NCBI GenBank assembly: GCA_027625125.1
Contig: JAQBXG010000040.1
Location: forward strand, 1 to 10,562
DNA length: 10,562 bases
Direction of reading: 5' to 3'
Source of the DNA: Pseudomonadota bacterium
Lineage (GTDB): Bacteria; Pseudomonadota; Alphaproteobacteria; UBA2966; CAIVPW01
The notes under the pieces were generated by a model. It did no database searches. It saw only the letters and a list, made by a program, of their open reading frames with translations, and was not told the DNA's origin. Below are positions 5,474 to 10,562 of this stretch, one piece after another. The stretch's first letter is position 1. Each line of letters opens with the position of its first letter. The translations under genes and the position numbers were made by a program.

Positions 5474-6361
5474 ATGACGGTACAGGCGATCGATGCCGGC
5501 GCTCAGCCGGCGGTATCGGAGGTCCGGGCTGGTTGGCTGCTGCATTCGCTGCTGGCGCTGTGGGCGGTGACCTGGCGCGAATGGGGAAAGTTCATTCGAC
5601 AGCGCGGGCGCTGGGCTTCGGCCCTGGTGCGGCCGATCCTTTGGCTTGTGATCTTCGCGGCGGGATTTCGCAGCCTGCTCGGGGTCTCGATCGTGCCCCC
5701 CTATACGACCTACGTGACCTACCAGGAATACATCATCCCCGGTCTGCTCGGGATCGTGCTGCTGTTCTACGGCATGCAGTCATCGCTCTCGATGGTCTAC
5801 GACCGCGAGATGGGCATGATGCGCCTGCTACTGACGGCGCCGATGCCGCGCTGGGCATTGCTGTTCTTCAAGCTGATGGCGGCGACCTTCCTCAGCGTCG
5901 GCCAGGCCTATGCGTTTTTGCTGATCACCTTCGGCTTCAGCTTCCTGATGCCGAACCTGGGCGCAGCGATTCCGTGGACGGGCTGGCTGTATATCTTTGT
6001 GCCGCTGTTCCTCGGCGGCTTGCTGCTATCGTCGCTGGGGCTGTTGTTGTCGGTCTATATCCGCCAGCTCGAAAACTTCGCCGGCACGATGAATTTCGTG
6101 ATTTTTCCGATGTTCTTCGTCTCGCCGGCCCTGTACCCGCTGTGGAAGCTGCGTGAAGTCGGCGCCGACTACATCTACTGGGTCGCACTGATCAACCCGT
6201 TCTCCCATTGCATCGAGTTGATCCGCTTCGCCGCCTACGGCGACTTCCAGATGGTGTCGTTCTGGGTGGTGATTGGCTGCACGGCGGTGTTCTTTGTCGC
6301 CGCGGCGGTCGGATACGATCCACAGCGCGGCATGCTCCGCCACATCGCCCGCGGCCGCTAG
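5474..6361 (+). CDS. ABC-2 type transporter permease, PQQ-alcohol dehydrogenase-associated type
   Basis: The protein has 295 residues; AGGGGG at 5463-5468, overlapping the previous stop, serves as the ribosome binding site. About six membrane segments are seen, near residues 52-70, 86-107, 133-157, 170-195, 205-222 and 260-280. The ABC-2 hallmarks are present: YDREMGMMRLLLTAPMPRW (109-127) after the second segment, and FPMFFVSPALYPLW followed by NPFSHCIELIRF. Members of this family normally pair with an ATP-binding protein encoded next door. Here the gene abuts the binding protein and is followed by a gap and the NosR-like gene, so the ATPase must be supplied from elsewhere or is missing. Transport direction and substrate are not known; ABC-2 proteins are usually exporters. 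In P. putida the related gene is named pedC, but I do not assign the name here. Confidence 0.88.
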   Translation: MTVQAIDAGAQPAVSEVRAGWLLHSLLALWAVTWREWGKFIRQRGRWASALVRPILWLVIFAAGFRSLLGVSIVPPYTTYVTYQEYIIPGLLGIVLLFYGMQSSLSMVYDREMGMMRLLLTAPMPRWALLFFKLMAATFLSVGQAYAFLLITFGFSFLMPNLGAAIPWTGWLYIFVPLFLGGLLLSSLGLLLSVYIRQLENFAGTMNFVIFPMFFVSPALYPLWKLREVGADYIYWVALINPFSHCIELIRFAAYGDFQMVSFWVVIGCTAVFFVAAAVGYDPQRGMLRHIARGR

Positions 6362-6366
6362 GGCAG

Positions 6367-6394
6367 GCGCCCGCCCGCCGGACGGCGCTGGCGC
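6367..6394 (+). other. Hairpin just after the permease gene
   Basis: GCGCC (6367-6371) pairs with GGCGC (6390-6394), and inside it CGCC (6376-6379) pairs with GGCG (6384-6387). It lies six bases after the permease stop. No T-run follows. It may stabilise or partly end the upstream transcript before the NosR-like gene, which is 191 bp further on. Confidence 0.35.
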
Positions 6395-6436
6395 GCATCA
6401 CCGACAAGGCATATGGTTCCGGGTCGCGCCGCCTCC

Positions 6437-6545
6437 GGGTAGTGCGGGTGCGTGGGTCCGCCGGGCATTGACGGCTCGACGTTCGGCGGGGCGGAATCCG
6501 GCGGGCCGGACTTTGGCGGGTAGTACGGGTCCCCCATGTCGGGGG
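6437..6545 (+). repeat. Small G-rich repeats and hairpin ahead of the NosR-like gene
   Basis: The 6362-6552 spacer has no convincing gene. It holds the direct repeat GGGTAGTRCGGGT at 6437-6449 and 6518-6530. Between these, three imperfect 15-bp units built on GGCGGG lie at 6482-6496, 6497-6511 and 6512-6526. A hairpin follows, with CCCCC (6531-6535) against GGGGG (6541-6545). The GGGGG overlaps the only purine-rich stretch that could serve as the ribosome binding site of the ATG at 6553. On the other strand the units read as Pro-rich codons, but no gene is supported there. Confidence 0.5.
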
Positions 6546-6552
6546 TGGGCGC

Positions 6553-8739
6553 ATGCGGCACCGGGTTTCGATTGCATTGTCTTGTCGGGCGCGCCTGTTG
6601 GCCGTGGCGGCATTGGTCGTCGGCCTTGGGGTTTGGCCACACACGGCCCGCGCCGACTGGTCCGAAGACGTGCTGGCCCGCATCACACCCGAGTTCCTGG
6701 CCCGCGTCTGGCAGAGCGGCGAGGCGGTGACGATCGGCAAGGCGGTCGGGCGGCCGCCGGCGCTGCCGGTCTTCAACGCCGATGGCGAAAACATCGGCTT
6801 TCTGATCTCGACGCTGCAATCCGGCCGGTATTCGGGCTATGGCGGCACGCCGTTCGACCTGATCGCCGGCATCATGAACGAAGGCGAAGTGATGGGCGTC
6901 GCCGCACTGATCGACCATCACGAACCGATCATCGACAAGGGCGTGCCGCTCGCGCGGCTGACCCGCTACCTCGACTCGCTGAACACCGTCCACGCCTGGA
7001 ACCGTTATACGCCGGAACTCCAGCCGAACGTCGTCCAGGGTGCGACAATCACCGCGACCCTGATGCGCGACGGCGTCATCAATTCGGCGCGCAAGGTTCT
7101 GCGCACGCGCGACGCCGCCGCCTATACCGGCCCGCCGGTACTCGACATGGAGGCGTTCGAATCCCTGGCGTGGGCCGAGCTGCGCGAAATCGGCGGCATC
7201 GCCGACCTGCGCCTGACCAACGGCCAAGTCGCCGCGGCGTTCGCCCGCAACGGCTATGCCGACGCAGAGCTCGAGACTCCGCTCGGCGCTTCGGACGAGC
7301 TGTTCATCGACATGTTCGTCGCCCTTGGCACCGCGCCGGGGATCGGCCAGAACATCGCGCCTCGTGAATACCAACGCTATCTGCGGGAAACCGGCGGCCA
7401 GTTTCTGATTATCGCCGCGCGCGGCGCCTATGACCTGAAGGGCACGACCTATCGCCACGCTGCGTATGGCAAATTGTTTGACCGGCTGCGCCTGGTCCAG
7501 GACGGGCACGTCATTCATCTCAGCGGCGAAGACTACCTGTATCGCTCCCAGTTCCAGGCCAACCCCGGCAGCCCGGTCTACAACCGCTCCGGTGTCTACG
7601 GCATCCGCGATCCCTCGTTCGATCCGTTGCGCCCGTTCTCGGTTCAGTTGCTCGTCCATGCCACCGCCGACGGCGGCCGGGTGACGATACCGTTCGTGGT
7701 CGATTACCGGATGCCCGAAACATTCATCCTGCGGGCCGAAGACGACTCGGTGGCCGCCGCGCAACAAACCGGCGTCGCCACGCTGCCATTGTGGATGCAG
7801 GTCTGGGTCGACCAGCGGGGCGATGTGGCTGTTCTCGCGGTGGCGCTGGTGGTGCTGTCGCTGCTGCTGTGGAAACAGGACTCGTTCACCCGCCACCGCC
7901 GGTTCTATCGCGTCGTTCGCCTTGCCTTCCTCGCCTTCACGTTCGGCTGGCTGGGCTGGTACGCCAATGCCCAGTTGTCGGTCATCAATCTGCTGGTCTA
8001 CTTCCAGGCGCCGTTTTCGGACCTGGAATGGACGTTCTACCTGACCGAACCGCTGATCGTGATGGTCGCCGCGTATACGCTGGTATCGCTGTTCATCTGG
8101 GGACGTGCGCTGTTCTGCGGCTGGCTGTGCCCGTTCGGGGCGTTGCAGGAGTTCCTGTCGCGCCTCGCCGGCCTGTTGCGTATTCCGCAACTCAAGCTCA
8201 GCCAGCGCGCCAACCAGCGGCTGTGGTGGGTCAAATACGCGGTCTGGCTCGTGCTGATTCCGGTCGCCTTCCTGTCCCGCGACTGGATGGTCACGTCGGT
8301 CGAGGTCGAACCGTTCAAGACCGCCATTTCGTCGCATTTCCAGCGCGACTGGCCGTTCGTCGCCTATGCCGCTGGCGTGCTCGCGGTCGGGCTGTTCGTC
8401 GAGCGCGCCTACTGCCGCTTCGTCTGCCCGCTGGGGGCCGGACTGGCGGTTCTGGGCCGCTTCAACGCCGTCCGCTTCCTGCGCCGGCGGCCGGAATGCG
8501 GCACGCCGGCGGTCGCCACGCCCGAAAGCAAGGCTCTGGGCGGCTGCCATTTGTGCGAACGCACCTGTGTGTACCGGGCGATTGCCCCCGACGGGCGCAT
8601 CATCGAGCACGAATGTTTCTACTGCCTGGACTGCCAGGCGGAGTATCATGACGCCTACCGGTGCCCGCCCCTGGCCCAGGCGCGCAAGCGCGGGGAAAGA
8701 ATGGCCCAGGCGCGCAAGCGCGGGGAAAGAACGGCCTAG
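6553..8739 (+). CDS. NosR/NirI-like membrane protein: FMN-binding domain plus polyferredoxin
   Basis: The protein has 728 residues, close to the size of NosR. A signal sequence (about 5-33) leads to a periplasmic FMN-binding domain with QGATIT (162-167). This matches the S/T-GAT-x-T flavinylation motif, with T167 the likely FMN-bearing residue, although Q replaces the usual first Ser. A second periplasmic stretch runs to about 415. Membrane segments follow near 424-440, 453-471, 498-516, 562-575 and 603-617. The cytoplasmic NosR cysteine pairs CGWLCP (522-527) and CRFVCP (621-626) are present. A C-terminal 4Fe-4S part has C649, C665, C668, C672, C688, C691, C694 and C704. NosR proteins move electrons between the quinone side and a periplasmic acceptor. 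No nosZ, nosD, nosF or nosY is in the window, so nitrous oxide respiration is not indicated. The ApbE gene follows. The last 20 or so residues come from a DNA repeat. Confidence 0.88.
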   Translation: MRHRVSIALSCRARLLAVAALVVGLGVWPHTARADWSEDVLARITPEFLARVWQSGEAVTIGKAVGRPPALPVFNADGENIGFLISTLQSGRYSGYGGTPFDLIAGIMNEGEVMGVAALIDHHEPIIDKGVPLARLTRYLDSLNTVHAWNRYTPELQPNVVQGATITATLMRDGVINSARKVLRTRDAAAYTGPPVLDMEAFESLAWAELREIGGIADLRLTNGQVAAAFARNGYADAELETPLGASDELFIDMFVALGTAPGIGQNIAPREYQRYLRETGGQFLIIAARGAYDLKGTTYRHAAYGKLFDRLRLVQDGHVIHLSGEDYLYRSQFQANPGSPVYNRSGVYGIRDPSFDPLRPFSVQLLVHATADGGRVTIPFVVDYRMPETFILRAEDDSVAAAQQTGVATLPLWMQVWVDQRGDVAVLAVALVVLSLLLWKQDSFTRHRRFYRVVRLAFLAFTFGWLGWYANAQLSVINLLVYFQAPFSDLEWTFYLTEPLIVMVAAYTLVSLFIWGRALFCGWLCPFGALQEFLSRLAGLLRIPQLKLSQRANQRLWWVKYAVWLVLIPVAFLSRDWMVTSVEVEPFKTAISSHFQRDWPFVAYAAGVLAVGLFVERAYCRFVCPLGAGLAVLGRFNAVRFLRRRPECGTPAVATPESKALGGCHLCERTCVYRAIAPDGRIIEHECFYCLDCQAEYHDAYRCPPLAQARKRGERMAQARKRGERTA

Positions 8740-8760
8740 GCGGGCAGGCGCGGGCAGCGG
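8673..8760 (+). repeat. 30-bp tandem repeat across the 3' end of the NosR-like gene
   Basis: Two nearly exact 30-bp units lie at 8673-8702 and 8703-8732, followed by a diverged 28-bp third at 8733-8760. Each holds the small palindrome GCGC-AA-GCGC. Because 30 is a multiple of three, the units add in-frame copies of AQARKRGER to the protein. The stop codon TAG (8737-8739) is made by a C-to-T change inside the third unit. This looks like an intergenic repeat that has extended the reading frame past CPP (704-706), where the conserved cysteine region ends. Confidence 0.8.
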
Positions 8761-8838
8761 TTGGCAGGGGACGCAGAACAGGCGGCGGACGGCGGAATGA
8801 CGCCGGTGCCACAGCCCGCCGAATAGGAGGATTGGGGA

Positions 8839-9870
8839 ATGGCGCGTAACATACATGGGTTCGCATCCGGCGGTCCGGCGGCTTCGCGCCGCCGCGTACT
8901 CTCGATCTTCGGCGCGGCGGCGGGGTTGTCGCTGGCCGGCGTTTCATCGCGCGCCGCCGCTGCCGAGGCGACGATGTACACGTGGGAAGGCTACGCGCTC
9001 GGCGCCCAGTCGACGATCAACCTCGCCCACTATTCGCGCGAGGGCGCCGAACGCATCGTCAACATGGCGGTGAACGAGATTCGCCGCCTCGAACAGATTT
9101 TCAGCCTGAAGATCGATGACAGCGAGATCTCGGTGCTGAACCGCGACGGCCGCCTCAGCCGCCCGTCGTATGACATGCTGGCGCTGCTGACCGAGGCGAA
9201 GCGCTACGGCGAAATGTCCGACGGCGCCTTCGATGTCACCGTGCAGCCGCTGTGGACACTGTATCGCGGCCACTTCCGCGAAAACCCGGATTCAAAGGAC
9301 GGGCCGGCCCGGGCCGACATCGATGCGGCGTTGCGCCTGGTCGACTATCGCCGCCTCGATGTGAACCCGTTGTTTGTGCGCCTCGACCGCGCCGGCATGC
9401 AGATCACGCTGAACGGCATCGCCCAGGGCTATATCACCGACAAGGTCGCCGACCTTTTGCGCGAGAATGGAATCAGCAACGTGTTGGTGTCGCTTGGTGA
9501 GACGCGGGCGCTCGACGGCCATCCCGAGGGCCGCCCGTGGCTGGTGGCGCTGAAAGACCCGCTCAATCCCGACAGCACCGCCCGCACGATCAACCTCGAC
9601 AATATGTCGGTCGCCACATCCGGCGGCTACGGCACCCAGTTTGACCGCGCCGGGCGCTTCCACCATCTGTTCGACCCGCGTATCGGCGAAAGCGCATGGA
9701 CCCACATCGGCGTGTCGGTCGTCGCCCCGCGGGCGACCACCGCCGACGCGCTTTCGACGGCGCTGTATGTGACTCCCCGCGACGCGGCCGAAAAGATCGT
9801 CCGTCGGGCGGGCCGGGTCACGGCGATCCTGACCAACCCCGACGGCAGCGAATACACGCTGCAAGCCTGA
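8839..9870 (+). CDS. apbE: FAD:protein FMN transferase, ApbE/NosX type, Tat-exported
   Basis: The protein has 343 residues, with AGGAGG at 8825-8830 eight bases before the ATG. The enzyme moves FMN from FAD onto a Thr of FMN-binding domains in the periplasm. Its likely target is T167 of the NosR-like protein encoded just upstream. SRRRVLS (16-22) and the following Gly/Ala/Leu stretch form a twin-arginine signal, as in NosX. ApbE marks are seen in order: SDGAFDVTVQPLW (127-139), ITLNGIAQGYITDKV (189-203), VLVSLGETRAL (215-225), VATSGGYGTQF (258-268), HHLFDPRIG (275-283) and ADALSTALYV (302-311). The usual DLGG and GG-NIRA forms are altered (LNG, SLGETRA), as is common among NosX-like members. 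A 99-bp spacer with the repeat tail separates it from the NosR-like gene; both are probably on one transcript. Confidence 0.9.
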   Translation: MARNIHGFASGGPAASRRRVLSIFGAAAGLSLAGVSSRAAAAEATMYTWEGYALGAQSTINLAHYSREGAERIVNMAVNEIRRLEQIFSLKIDDSEISVLNRDGRLSRPSYDMLALLTEAKRYGEMSDGAFDVTVQPLWTLYRGHFRENPDSKDGPARADIDAALRLVDYRRLDVNPLFVRLDRAGMQITLNGIAQGYITDKVADLLRENGISNVLVSLGETRALDGHPEGRPWLVALKDPLNPDSTARTINLDNMSVATSGGYGTQFDRAGRFHHLFDPRIGESAWTHIGVSVVAPRATTADALSTALYVTPRDAAEKIVRRAGRVTAILTNPDGSEYTLQA

Positions 9871-9899
9871 CCCCGGCTCTCTGAATCGCGGTCGCCGAT

Positions 9900-9927
9900 C
9901 GCCGCCACCCAGGACAGGGCGGCGGCG
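9900..9927 (+). terminator. Hairpin after apbE, possible terminator
   Basis: CGCCGCC (9900-9906) pairs with GGCGGCG (9921-9927), and CCC (9908-9910) with GGG (9917-9919) inside it, around a six-base loop. It lies 30 bases after the apbE stop and 27 before the alanine dehydrogenase start, a sensible place to end the operon. No T-run follows, so it would be a weak or Rho-assisted terminator, as often in GC-rich genomes. An alternative outer pairing GTCGCCG/CGGCGAC is also possible. Confidence 0.45.
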
Positions 9928-9953
9928 ACTGCGATTCTGCGCTACGCTGCGCC

Positions 9954-10562
9954 ATGCGCATCGGCGTGCCCCGCGAGATCAAGCCCCAGGAGTACCGGGT
10001 CGGCCTGACGCCGTCGTCGGTCGCCGAGCTGGCCCACGCCGGTCACGCGGTACTGGTCGAATCCGGCGCGGGCGCTGCGATCGATTTTGCCGACGCGGAA
10101 TACCAGGCCGCCGGGGCGACGATTGTCGCCGACGCCGCGGCGGCGTTCGCGGCCGATCTGGTCGTGAAGGTCAAGGAACCGCTAGCGCCGGAACTCGACC
10201 TCCTTCGCCCGGGCCAGACCCTGTTCACCTATCTGCATCTGGCGCCGGCGCCGGACCTTGCCCGCGCATTGCAGGACAAGGGCGTGACCGCGATCGCCTA
10301 CGAAACGGTCACCGGCGACGGCGGCGGTCTGCCACTGCTGGCGCCGATGTCCGAAGTCGCTGGACGCATGGCGATCCAGGCGGCGGCGATGTCGCTGGAA
10401 CTGGAGCGGGGCGGGCGCGGTTTGCTGCTCGGCGGCGTGCCCGGCGTCGCCGCGGCCCACGTGGTGGTTTTGGGCGGCGGCGTCGTCGGCTTCAATGCGG
10501 CGCGCATGGCGCTCGGCGCCGAGGCGCGGGTGACCGTGCTCGAATCCCGCATTGGACGGCTG
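9954..10562 (+). CDS. ald: Alanine dehydrogenase, N-terminal 203 residues (runs off the window)
   Basis: The reading frame from the ATG at 9954 is open to the last base. The start MRIGVPREIKPQEYRVGLTP is typical of alanine dehydrogenase, which converts L-alanine and NAD+ to pyruvate, ammonia and NADH in the cytoplasm. R15 (EYRVG), K74 (VKVKEP) and H95 (FTYLHLA) sit where the substrate-binding and catalytic residues of the family lie. The Rossmann nucleotide-binding turn begins VVLGGGVVGFNAA (171-183). The related transhydrogenase alpha subunit shares this fold, but the N-terminus and the TYLHLA segment fit Ald better. No strong ribosome binding site is visible before the ATG. It appears to be an ordinary metabolic gene outside the flavoprotein operon, after the hairpin at 9900-9927. 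Confidence 0.9.
   Translation, partial: MRIGVPREIKPQEYRVGLTPSSVAELAHAGHAVLVESGAGAAIDFADAEYQAAGATIVADAAAAFAADLVVKVKEPLAPELDLLRPGQTLFTYLHLAPAPDLARALQDKGVTAIAYETVTGDGGGLPLLAPMSEVAGRMAIQAAAMSLELERGGRGLLLGGVPGVAAAHVVVLGGGVVGFNAARMALGAEARVTVLESRIGRL

Noticed and set aside
6362..6552. Remnant of a missing ABC ATPase gene or a small Pro-rich gene on the minus strand
   Set aside because: No Walker A, Walker B or ABC signature in any frame. The Pro-rich reading comes from the 15-bp G-rich repeats.
6358..8856. Very long open frame on the minus strand (832 codons) opposite the NosR-like gene
   Set aside because: It is a shadow of the high-GC coding frame. The product is Arg/Gln/His-rich with no domain, and the plus-strand protein has clear motifs throughout.
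6553..9870. Part of a nitrous oxide reductase (nos) operon
   Set aside because: No nosZ, nosD, nosF, nosY or nosL in the window. The ABC-2 permease belongs with the PQQ-associated set, not NosY, judging by its neighbours and motifs.
9954..10562. NAD(P) transhydrogenase alpha subunit instead of alanine dehydrogenase
   Set aside because: The N-terminal MRIGVPREIKPQEYRVGLTP, VKVKEP and FTYLHLA segments fit alanine dehydrogenase better. The C-terminal half is outside the window, so a small doubt remains.

Overview
The window is a GC-rich stretch of chromosome that reads like an alphaproteobacterium, probably a Rhodospirillales-type one. The basis is codon use, C/G third positions, two Tat signals and family content; no rRNA or other phylogenetic marker is present. 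No tRNA, IS element or CRISPR array was seen.

Layout. At the left, two genes lie on the minus strand: the start of a small membrane-anchored protein (1-92, runs off the window) and an unrecognised exported helical protein (110-1228). From 1318 on, everything points right. A divergent control region carries a sigma-54 (-24/-12) promoter at 1433-1447 and leads into a small acidic lipoprotein (1520-1861) and a small cupredoxin-like exported protein (1930-2343). A second, near-identical sigma-54 promoter follows at 2506-2520. Its long leader is filled with hairpin repeats and leads into a paralogous cupredoxin-like protein (2697-3125). Tightly packed behind it are a Tat-exported YVTN beta-propeller protein (3158-4246), a periplasmic ABC-type binding protein (4256-5464) and an ABC-2 type permease (5474-6361). 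The last three match the families usually found as the 'PQQ-dependent alcohol dehydrogenase/catabolism-associated' transport module, but the module's ATP-binding protein is not in the window. After a 191-bp gap with small repeats come a NosR/NirI-like membrane flavo-iron-sulfur protein (6553-8739) and a Tat-exported ApbE/NosX-type FMN transferase (8839-9870). The window ends inside an alanine dehydrogenase gene (9954-10562), which looks unrelated.

How the genes may work together (inference). ApbE attaches FMN to the periplasmic domain of the NosR-like protein. That protein would pass electrons between the quinone pool or cytoplasm-facing Fe-S sites and a periplasmic partner. No nitrous oxide reductase or NosDFY is present, so the partner is more likely part of the local exported set (cupredoxin-like pair, beta-propeller, binding protein) or a PQQ/quinoprotein dehydrogenase encoded elsewhere.

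The most unusual sequence signals are regulatory. The sigma-54 promoter is duplicated, and a conserved upstream element sits at exactly the same 115-bp offset from each copy although the DNA between has diverged. The second leader also carries an expanded array of hairpin repeats ending at the ribosome binding site.
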